The notes below the pieces were generated by a model. That model had not been told where the DNA came from and did not search any database. It saw nothing but the letters and a program-made list of their open reading frames with translations. This document shows, one piece after another, positions 47,072-56,434 of a stretch of DNA of 64,000 nt. Positions within the stretch are counted from its first letter, which is position 1; every line of letters starts with the position of its first letter. The translations under genes and the position numbers were made by a program. Source of the stretch: Paguma larvata (lineage: Eukaryota; Chordata; Mammalia; Carnivora; Viverridae); contig CM057844.1 of NCBI GenBank assembly GCA_030068075.1, forward strand, positions 5,642,001 to 5,706,000, read 5' to 3'.

Positions 47072-47165
47072 GTAAGGATGAAATGTATCAAAACATGTGA
47101 AGCCCCTGGAACATGGCCAGGCACAAAGTGAGCACAGCTATTATCATCATTATCATCATTATTAA
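47072..47165 (+). repeat. MIR, right part
   Basis: The run AAGGATGAAATGTATCAAAACATGTGAAGCCCC...GGCACAAAGTGAGCACAGC completes the MIR begun at 46640. Confidence 0.6.
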
Positions 47166-47329
47166 TTACTTGAAACATTATAGTAGAAACAAGAAGTACA
47201 TTTTAAAAGTCTATGTTAAGAGTGATATGTGATATAAACTATTATCACTTAACGTTTTGTATATATTTCTTTTACCTACTGTAACAAAATTGCAGAATAA
47301 ACCTTTTATATTCCTTTATCCTTCCTGGA

Positions 47330-47396
47330 ACATCTACTGTATATACTTACTCATAGTTCATGCTCAATAAATGTCTGTTGAACAAATGATGGATTC
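47330..47396 (+). repeat. L2 3'-end fragment
   Basis: The run TCATGCTCAATAAATGTCTGTTGAACAAATGATGG is the conserved L2 3' end pattern. Confidence 0.55.
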
Positions 47397-47559
47397 AGTT
47401 ATCAGGGAAATTACACTGATAGGATCTTCAGTAGTAGATAGGCTTAACCTTATCTTGGAAATAAATTCATAAAAGTTCCCAGTCTACTCTTCCTAGCAAA
47501 ACCATACTAAGTTGTTTTTCCAATATTCTATAATAAAAATTTTAGAACAAGATAGATTT

Positions 47560-47840
47560 TTTTTTCAGTGTACACCCACATAAGCACCACCTAGATTCTA
47601 CCATTAACATTTTACAATGCTTGTTTTATCACATATTTATCCATCTTTCCATCTCTCTACTCGGACATCAATCCATCTGATTTTGGGTGCATTTCAGGGA
47701 AAACTACAGACACCTATTCTTGTCCCTAAATATTTTATCATGTGTATCATTGGCTAGAACTCAAAATTTTTTCATGTTTTTTTTTCTTTTAATGTAAAAT
47801 TTACACTGAGTTTTTGAATGAATGTAACCAGTTCTGAGCA
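47560..47840 (-). mobile_element. Old L1 fragment (antisense)
   Basis: The run ATTAACATTTTACAATGCTTG, TTATCACATATTTATCCATC, TGGGTGCATTTCAGGGAAA, ATCATTGGCTAGAACTCAA matches the reverse complement of an old L1 3' region. Confidence 0.5.
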
Positions 47841-47977
47841 CCAGGACATCACCTAGTTGAGAGTGGTTGCCAGCTGCATATTTCTCGGGGGAACTGAATG
47901 CCCTTGGTGGGTGGAGCATTTGCTTGACACATGGCACTTCACGTGCTTCTCACAGATGCTAATTATTATAAATTAGG

Positions 47978-48380
47978 GTCCCCAGGAAGCAGACTGAGAC
48001 AGAGTATGCAGGTTTATTAAGGAGCACCCATGAGACCTATGCTTGTGGAATGGAAGTGGAGGAAGCAGGAGAGGTAGAGGGAGAAGTGGAGTTGAAGGAC
48101 AGATTCAGCCAGCCCCTGCAGGGAGCTAGAATACTAGTCATAGCTGTCCTGAGTTGGGCTGAGATAGCTTGGCTTTTGTACCCTCACTGCTATCAGTCAG
48201 GGATGTGGGTCCCTCCAGGAATGACAATGACTTTGGACTAGGCAGGCAGTTCTCTGCAACTGAAGCACCCATCAAAGGGCTGACATTTAAGGCTGCCTGT
48301 GGTCAGTATGGAACAAATCCCTCCTTGAAGGAGGTCTGGTGGAACATCACAATGTTGACAAAACTGATGACACTTTGCTC
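47978..48380 (+). repeat. Possible old LTR-like repeat
   Basis: It begins GGGTCCCCAGGAAGCAGACTGAGACAGAG and GGTTTATTAAGGAGCACCC, words shared in part with 25459 and 53437. The ends are undefined and no duplication was seen. Confidence 0.3.
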
Positions 48381-48660
48381 ATTCCAGAGATACATCATAC
48401 AGCAATTGCACATGCTTTATTCCACAGGAATAGGAAATTCTGTCCAAACCATGTTTAGGGTCCTGGAGACTGAATTAGCTGCCTGAAGAGGTTGTGATAA
48501 ACATTTGCTTGTCACAGTCAATGAGAAACAATATTGCAAAGGGCTGGAATTTATGACTCCTTGTTATATTATGAGCCTATTCCTCATGTAACACAGGAGA
48601 GCTCTATATCTTGGGCAGCAGATGGTCCTCACCAAACTGTGCAAGAATGACATGTGAGAG

Positions 48661-48866
48661 GGGGCACCTGGTTGGCTCAGTTGGTTAAACGTCTAACTCT
48701 TGATTTTGGCCCAGGTCATGACCTCATGATTCATGAGTTTGAGCCCCGGGTCAGGCTCTGTGCCGACCGTGAGGAGCTTGCTTGGGATTCTCTCTCTCCT
48801 TCCTCCCTCTCTCTGTATCTCTCCCACAAAATAAATAAACTTAACAACAACAACAACAACAACAAC
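48661..48866 (+). mobile_element. CAN-SINE, copy 21, with (AAC)n tail
   Basis: The head is GGGGCACCTGGTTGGCTCAG and the B-box region GAGTTTGAGCCCC. The AATAAATAAAC tail has expanded into about eight AAC units (48843-48866). Confidence 0.93.
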
Positions 48867-49113
48867 ATGATGAGTTAGAGAGGGTACAGGAAAGGATTCT
48901 AGGGTTTTGTCATATAAGAAAAAAGTGATCTATGACTTGGAATAAAAGTTAATGAACTGCTAACTTGGGTTCAGAATACCTGGTAAAATAAGATGTGAGG
49001 CTAACTAAAGACACCAATGGTCACAGACCTTATACACAGTTGTCAGGATTAGCCTTGTCTGAAAAACCAAATGATTTCCTCAAAATGATATTTTTAAAAG
49101 AAAGTTCATCTCC

Positions 49114-49431
49114 TATGGTCTGAATATTTGTATCCCCCTAAATTCATATATTGAAAACTTAATGCCCAAGGTGAGATGGTATTAGGAGGTGGGAAGTGAT
49201 TAGATCATTAGAGTGGAGTCCTCATGAATGGGTTTAGTATCCTTATAAAAGAGGCCTCACAGAGCTTCCTGCTTCTCATCACGTAAGGATACAACAGAAG
49301 TCTGCCGCCCAGAAGAGGGCCTTACCGCTGGCACTCGATCTCAGACTTCCAGCCTCCAGAACCATGAGAAATGAATTTCCGTCATTTATAATAACTCTGG
49401 TATTACATTACAGCAGTCTGAACAGACATCA
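49114..49431 (+). mobile_element. MLT1/MaLR-type solo LTR
   Basis: The word order TATGGTCTGAATATTTGTATCCCCC, ATTCATATATTGAAAACTTAATGCCC, GATGGTATTAGGAGGTGGG, GTCCTCATGAATGGG, CCTTATAAAAGAGGCC, CAGCCTCCAGAACCATGAGAAA and GCAGTCTGAACAGACA fits old ERVL-MaLR LTRs. CTTATAAAAG is its likely TATA region. No internal sequence remains. Confidence 0.75.
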
Positions 49432-52400
49432 TCTTGTATGTTCTCCCTTAAAAAAATTAGTGCTTTCTAAACTTGACACCTGTCATTTGGGTATGCCCCA
49501 AATCTTTTGACCATACTCCCCACACTTTGATAATGTGTTACAGTATAATTCCCTCTTTTTCTAACATAGAATGTGAAGATAAAGCAAAATTTTCATTTCC
49601 TGGCCTCCTTGCGGCTGAGACGCAGTCATGTGACTTAGGTCCTACCAAGATGAAGGGCTCATGCGAAGCTTTGCTGGGAACTGAGTGAGGCAGGGACAGA
49701 GGCGGGGCCAGTGGCAGTGGCAGAGCTAGTGTGGCTCTGAGACAGCTGGGGAGGGACTCTCCCTATTCACCAGCTGACTGACATTTGGCAGGCTGACTCT
49801 GTTCTGTCACTCTGCAAGTCACTTGGGAAGCTCAGCCTAGAGCCCACTTCTTGAACTCTTCTATGATTCTGAGAACTCTGTTCCTCAATATCCCTTCCTA
49901 CATAAGCCAGCTAGAGGTGATTCAGTTGTATATATCAAAATACCTTGAACAAAGCATTTCTATCACCCATAACAGTGCTAATGGAACTTTCTAAGTCACA
50001 GCACACTTTCATAAAATACAATATTCTGTGGAAGCCTGGTAGGCATAGTAGACTATAAATGGAGTTGTGCTAATATACTTTGGTCTTCTTGCCCCTTCCA
50101 ATTCTAGAACTCTAGGGTTATAGCGAACTCAACTACAGGAGAAAGTACAAACTCCTTAGTAAGGTTATTCTAGAGGGTCCTTCATACACTGAACCCAACA
50201 TATTTTCTTCTGTTTCAACTCTCATGACTGATGTCTTCTGTTCTACAGTCTTACCTGATTAATCCCCATTTTCTCCATAACTGTTCATCTACTTGTTCCT
50301 CTTCTGAGCATGTCTGTCATGACTGCCAGGAAACTACCCATGTACTCTTTAAGACCCAGATCAATCATAACCTCCATGAATCTCTTACCAATGCCTCTTC
50401 TCATCCAGCAATTGGTCATTTCAGTAGTCATTACCATTCATGGGCCTACCATTTTCAGATGTAAGTATTCTCCAGTGATGACCCCAGATAACCTGTAATT
50501 TTTGCTGAGGCACAAATCCAAATCACTAATACACCAAGGTTGGCAAATTGTCTTGGCTTTTCCTTTCATTCCACCCATCAGGGCCTTACAATGGCTACAC
50601 CTGGCAGGAAGCCATTTAACAAATGGGGCCTGAGAAAACATAGCTGGGCCAGAACAGATATAATAGAGGGCAGAGTCAGACAGAAACAAAACTGGATCTA
50701 GAGGGAGAGGAGGAAATGGTCAGCTCAACAGAACCTCACAGGAGTCAGGAGTGGGACTCATTAGAATATGACAAAGGAAAGACATACTTTGTCATGTTTT
50801 GTTCAAAAGAAGTGGATTTTGTTCATTTGTTTTGGAGACTCAGTAAGCTGTCTCTGTAAGTCAAGAGCAAATCTATACATCCATGCATGAGTTTTCATGC
50901 TGGGAAATAATGGAGATGAATGAAAAAAAAAAAAGTGCTTCTGTAATGGCAGGCTACCATAGCCCCTGGCAAACATAGGAAATGAGGGATTCATTCCTGT
51001 CACAGAAATCAGGAAGAAAGATCGAAGACCAAACTGATGGGAAATTCAACTGTGCATCCACGTTCTTACAGTATCATTGTGGTAGAAATTGCATATGACA
51101 CACCCCTGACCTACCACACTGGCAGACTCAACCCTCAGAAGATTGAGCAAGCGGTGAGAGGAGTTACTGTTCTCATCTTACTTCCAATCAAAAGGAGGAA
51201 TTGGTTGGAGAAGTGGCAGTGACGAGCACCAAGAGCGAGAAGTCTCACATCATCCTGACGTTCACATCAGCTGGGAATGAGACACCTAGTCTGGCTGAGA
51301 ATTTTGTAGTTACGAGCAGAGAGTTTTAAAAAGTTTACAGGTGAGCTGGAGTTTATACAAAATGTCTTCCTTCTTATAAAGCGGGGTGGGACATTCTTGG
51401 CAATAGGGTTCCGACACCACAAACACAAGTATACAGCTAGAGGGAGAAGAACCACAACAAGCTGATGTGTTTGCAGACAGATCCACAGTGAGTTCACAGC
51501 CAGAAAGGACAAACTATGAGTGCAGGTCCCCGAGGCATGGCTGAGTCCCACCCACTGAGGCGGATCTATGTGAACACTGTCTAGAAGCCTTAAAACCCAG
51601 GAAGGGATGTCTTTCAACTAAAACACAGCTAAATGAAACCATAAAGGAACTTTTAAAAAGTATTTTTGGAACAAGATAAGGTTGACTGGCAGCAGAATAG
51701 AAGAGGAGCAAATGTACCCAATTCCTTGTCCACTGGAGCATTTAATACCCGTAGCATGAACAAATAAAGAAAGAAGTAAGATTGTAAGACTGGGGAGAGG
51801 AAGTCAGCATTAATATGTAGGATTGAATCCGCAAAGATCTGGATATTCCATAGGCATTTCCATTTCCCAGTCTGGTGGGATCACATGCCAGGCTACAGTT
51901 AAAAATAAAACACGCGCGAGATGATTTGTGGTCATCTTCAAGCATTCATAGGAAATTGAAGAGGGGCTGGGTCAAGGCTGGTGGATAATGTTGACCCCTG
52001 GCTTCAAAAAACAGAGAAGGCAGTGGACTCTTCCAGCTATGCAGCTGTGGGCTGGAGGGCCATCTCACTCATGACTATGGTTGGGATTATTGGCAAAATG
52101 GTTTGGCAAAAAGTGCTCATCCCCAGGGGTCAGCTTGGGTTTCCAAAGGCAAGCTGCGTCAGCTTAGCCACACTTCTTATGTTTTTGGCAGGGCTATAAG
52201 ACTAGGAAATTAGTAAGAACCTGTTACCCATGGGGCTGAATTTAATAAAGGAGCTGACGAATAATGACACCTTTTGAGTAAGATGGAAAATTGTGCATTA
52301 GAGGAGCCTCTTAAATGCCCACACATATTGAGCCCTACTTGATGGATGGCAACCAAAGTGGAGCAGGCCCCTAGTCTCTTTCCAGACCTTTGCTGTTCAG

Positions 52401-53436
52401 GATGTTTATTAATAAGTTGGACTAGGATAAAAGTTGAGTGAAGGTGAAGCTGACAAATGGGTTAAAGTGCTAAGTCAGTGTTTCCTGAACATCGGTCATT
52501 CATGTACTGCCCTTGAGGTTCCCATTACCATGGGCCACATGGGCTTAAGGACTTTCTTTAAGTCGACTCATTTTTAACTTAAATTTATATATAAAGAAGC
52601 CATGTATTTGATGTGCTAACTATATTTTACAGTAAAAATTAAGTTCATAAGAATTAAAAGATCAATGAAATAAAAGTGTAGGAAATGTTCATCGGAGTAC
52701 CATCTAAGAATCTTCTGGGTTACCTCTTGCAGCACTTGTAACATGCTTTGGAAAAATAGGACCAGATGACATGTTTGGGATACAAAATATAATTCAAGTG
52801 GCTGAGATAATAGGCTCACAAAATGAAATTTAGCAGAAACAAATGTGAAATCTTGTGAGTAGGAGTATAAAACACATTGCTGCAGCACATGCCGGGGGAA
52901 AGTACAGTCTACCAAGAATACATGTGGAAGGGTCTCTGGATCAAAGTTGAATGTTAGCACCATGATGGATGTTGGCATTGCCTGAACCATTGATCCCTAT
53001 CCTATGTGGGCCCATTGGAAGCAGTTTCATCATTTAGGGAAGCCCTGCTGTGAGTCTTCAGCTCTCAGTGAAGACTGAGACTGAAGACTGAACGGTAGTT
53101 CAGTCCATATGGCTCAGTTTTGGTGAGCACCAACACTGGTACTCTACCACCCTGGACTATGGTGAGAAGAGAAGCCAGGAAGTGAGAGAAGAACAGAAAC
53201 CTGGCCACAAAAGGATTAACTGAATGGCCTGGAAAAGTTCAGAGTAAAGAGAAGAATGGAAAGGAGAGCTGTCTTCTTAAAACTAGGCTCAACCTGCTGG
53301 GCTCAGCCTAAGACACACGTATGATCACACAACTGAGATGAATCTCCTAGAAAGCACAGTGCCCCTATTTACTGGGGAGAGCCAAGCATACACTGCTCAA
53401 ACATTTGGAGGGGCTGTTGAGGAAGGCTTAGTCCTA
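49432..53436. other. Unannotated 4-kb stretch
   Basis: No SINE, L1 or LTR that I can name is visible, and no exon. Open frames at 51267-51617 (-, 116 codons) and 52616-52990 (-, 124 codons) have no recognisable domain. An A12 run lies at about 50924-50935. Confidence 0.35.
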
Positions 53437-53640
53437 GATCAGATTCCCCAGAAGCAGAGCCTGAAGTGGGGATTCAGATGCACATAGCTCATTGGGAGAG
53501 TCTTGTCAGGGAGTGAGGCAAACAGGGCAGGGAAGGACAAAGGGGTAAGCAGGTCTGTGTTCACAGGTAAAGTCTAGCCCTAGTCCGACTCCACGGGGAG
53601 CTGTGGTAGCATGAATTGATCACTTATCCCACTTGAGGCA
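53437..53640 (+). repeat. Possible old LTR-like repeat
   Basis: The run GATTCCCCAGAAGCAGAGCCTGAAGTGGGGATTCAGATGC resembles the start of the segment at 25459. Ends are undefined. Confidence 0.3.
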
Positions 53641-54985
53641 TGGGGCCTCCCTTTTACATCTTTGTATCAGCCAGTCAGTGACTTGGGTTGCCCTACTGGG
53701 TATATCTTCCCCGGATGAGGAGGTTCCTCTCCACTGAGAGCAGGTCTCTGGAGAAGGGGGCTACTGAGATGTCATTAGATTTCAACACCCATGGCCACTA
53801 GGGAGGAGTGCACCAGCCGAGTGACCCTTGGTGGGTATCTTCTCATCAGTGGTTTAAGAGGCTGGCCGTTGAGTGTTCCTTTCTATTGGAAAATGACTAA
53901 TGGCACCTGAGCTTTTGTACCTTATGTCTTGAGGTCATTTTTAAAAAAAACTGCTCAAGACCATTTTTCTTCTTGGCTCCTATTGCGTCTCTGACAGCCA
54001 GAACTTGCCAAAAAAAGAAAAACAACAAACAAACAAACAAAAAATCTCTCTTTCTGAGATTCTAAGAAGCTCCTATAACTGTTATAAAGTCCAAGTCATG
54101 CAGGGGTAGATCCAAGATTCAGGGGGCCTGAGGTTTATTCTGTTTTGGAATCCCCCTTTATAAGAAAGAATTCAAAATTACTAATGCAAAATGCCTGTAT
54201 GTCCCTGGAAGGTCTCTGGGCATGGAAAGGGCCTTGAAGGACACTTGAGTGTAAGTAGATATACCATAAATCTATGTCTGCCTGTATTAATTTTTGCCAT
54301 ATCCATGTAACACTGTACTATTATTTACTTTTTAAAATCAATTCATTTAAAGATAAATAAATCTAACTCATCCTAGGTAATAATCACGGTGATATCACAA
54401 TTTGATGCGGTAGTTAATATACTTTAAATAATCTTATAATGAATCCCTAAGCTCAAAAAAGATTTATTTTTGGTTTGTCTAAAATAAAGCTATGTTTAAT
54501 CAAGGGTAGACTTTCCCTACCACCTTCACCTTGATAACTGGTGGTGGGAAACAGTCCTGAAAGCTCCCTTCTCTGCCCTAGACCTCTTCCAGGAAGGGAA
54601 GTGTCATCTGGAAGAAGGCCTAGTTCAGACTCCCAAAGTAGGACCTTACTCAGGTCCAGCTTTTAAAGGACTTTAATAACTCCGCTGATGCTTAGACTAG
54701 TCTCCGGGTGGCCACAGAAGGGAACAAAATATATGTTATTACCATTCTCTTACTTGTGCTCAGAGAAGGTCAAACAGCTACTAAAGGGTGAAATCAAACT
54801 TAACTCAGCCTTCAGATTTCAGATCATAAATATTTTCACTACCTTCTGCTCCCTTACCATGTTCACTATCAAATAGCTTTGATTTTAAGGTAAGAAATCC
54901 CCTGGTAACACCTCCTTGCTATGGCTCTGTAACTGCTAAAACAGGGAGGGGTCCATCTCAGGGATTCACTAAGAGGGAGACTTTG
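53641..54985. other. Unannotated
   Basis: Nothing is recognised apart from A-rich simple sequence (AACAAACAAACAAACAAAAAA) near 54024-54043. Confidence 0.35.
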
Positions 54986-55130
54986 AGCGGTCCCTCTAAG
55001 CTTTAATTTCCTTATCTGTAAAATGGGTATTCAATGCAAAACTCTATGGAAAAGCGCTTCTGAGCACAATGCCTGGAATATAGTGAGTCCTTAATATATG
55101 CTAGCTATTCTGATGATTATTACGAGCCAC
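54986..55130 (+). repeat. MIR/L2-like fragment
   Basis: The run TTTAATTTCCTTATCTGTAAAATGGG...AAGCGCTTCTGAGCACAATGCCTGGAATATAGTGAGTCC...TAGCTATTCTGATGATTATTA is the MIR 3' half. Confidence 0.65.
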
Positions 55131-55303
55131 TAGAAATTATTTAAAAGATTTTTTTAAAGTTTGGTTTACTAAGTTGCTAGGCCAAGATAAGACGTATTTA
55201 TGAAAACAGCCACCTCCTCTTATAGGACACATTGTGAAGAAATATATATTAAGTGCATGCAAAGCACTTTTAAATTATTCAATTGAATTATTAACTTACT
55301 GTC

Positions 55304-55323
55304 AAGATTATGTAACCATATTA
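55304..55323 (+). repeat. Left target-site duplication of the full-length L1
   Basis: AAGATTATGTAACCATATTA is repeated exactly at 60585-60604. The upstream base is C, so the left edge is well defined. The pre-insertion junction TC|AAGA reads TCTT/GA on the bottom strand, close to the TTTT/AA preference of the L1 endonuclease. Confidence 0.97.
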
Positions 55324-55540
55324 GGGGGGCGCGCGAGCCGCGGGGCGAGGGACGGCGCGGCAGGCTCGAGGCGGAAGAAGTCGGGCAGCGGAGTCGAGGA
55401 CTCGAAACCCGAACAGCCCACACGCTCCACGCGTCCAGGAGCTGAGGGGAAAGGAAGAGCGAGGTGCAGATACATCTGTTTCTTTGACTTGGTGATTGAA
55501 GGGCAACTTCAAGAAACAACACATAACACATCCAGCCAAA
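55324..55540 (+). promoter_or_regulatory. L1 5' UTR / presumed internal promoter, CpG-rich
   Basis: It starts with a G run (GGGGGGCGCGCGAGCCGCGG), as many L1 5' ends do, and carries about 20 CpGs in its first 115 bp, within AT-rich DNA. Human-type L1 5' UTRs hold an internal RNA polymerase II promoter and are CpG-methylated, so the same role is inferred here. At 217 bp it is short. I saw no YY1-like ATGGCGGC word in it. It may be shortened by truncation, by splicing of the source RNA, or be naturally short. Confidence 0.7.
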
Positions 55541-56434
55541 ATGACGAGACGGAAGAATTCTCCTCAAAAGAGTCTACAAGAAGCAGTGACAGCTCAAGAA
55601 TTAATGAAAAGAGATATAAGCAACATAACAGAACTTGAATATAGAATGTTAATCATAAAACTAATTGCTGGCCTTGAAAAAAGCTTAGATGAATGCAAGG
55701 GGTCCTACGAGGCAAAGTTCAAAGACCTTAAAAACGGTCAGGAAGAATTAAAGAAGACATTGGAAGAAATACAGGGGAAACTGGAAGCAACCACAGCACG
55801 GATTGAAGAGGTAGAGGAAAGAGTTAGTGCATTAGAAGACAAAATCATTGAAAAAGAGGAAGCAGATAAAAAGAGAGAGAAGCTGATCCAGGAACAGGAA
55901 AGGAGAATTCGAGAGCTGAGCGATGCAGTCAAAAGAAACAATATCCGTATCATAGGAGTTCCAGAGGAAGAAGAGAGAGAGAAAGGAGTCGAAGGGGTTC
56001 TGGAACAAATCATTGCTGAGAACTTCCTCAACATGAGAAAGGAAACGGGCATGGAAATCCAAGAGGCACAGAGAACTCCCCTCAGACGTAACTTGAATAG
56101 ACCTTCTGCACGGCACATCATAGTGAAGCTGGCAAAATACAAAGATAGGGAGAGAATCCTGAAAGCAGCTAGGGACAAAAGAACCCTAACATACAAAGGG
56201 AGACCTATAAGGGTAGTAGCAGACTTATCTACGGAAACTTGGCAAGCCAGAAAGGAATGGCAGGACATCTTCAATGTGATGAGCAAGAAGGACATGCAAC
56301 CAAGAATTCTGTATCCGGCTAGCCTGTCATTCAGAATAGAAGGAGAGATCAAGGTTTTTCCCAACAAACAAAAACTGAAAGAATTTATCAAAAATAAGCC
56401 AGCACTGCAAGAGATCCTGAGGGGCATTCTATGA
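55541..56434 (+). CDS. ORF1: L1 ORF1 protein (ORF1p), RNA-binding chaperone
   Basis: ORF1p coats L1 RNA as trimers and helps form the cytoplasmic ribonucleoprotein needed for retrotransposition. The chosen start gives 297 aa, beginning [10 protein letters not shown]. An in-frame ATG at 55496 would add 15 residues, but 55541 (context AAAATGA) gives the more typical basic N terminus. Residues about 35-130 are a heptad-like, Glu/Lys-rich coiled coil. The RRM begins near [10 protein letters not shown] (133-142) and includes [13 protein letters not shown] (about 196-208). The C-terminal domain carries [13 protein letters not shown] (218-230). Human ORF1p has 338 aa, so this coiled coil or N terminus is shorter. 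No stop or frameshift interrupts it. Its TGA overlaps the ATG of ORF2 in the word ATGA. The product is predicted, not shown to be expressed. Confidence 0.95.
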   Translation: MTRRKNSPQKSLQEAVTAQELMKRDISNITELEYRMLIIKLIAGLEKSLDECKGSYEAKFKDLKNGQEELKKTLEEIQGKLEATTARIEEVEERVSALEDKIIEKEEADKKREKLIQEQERRIRELSDAVKRNNIRIIGVPEEEEREKGVEGVLEQIIAENFLNMRKETGMEIQEAQRTPLRRNLNRPSARHIIVKLAKYKDRERILKAARDKRTLTYKGRPIRVVADLSTETWQARKEWQDIFNVMSKKDMQPRILYPASLSFRIEGEIKVFPNKQKLKEFIKNKPALQEILRGIL

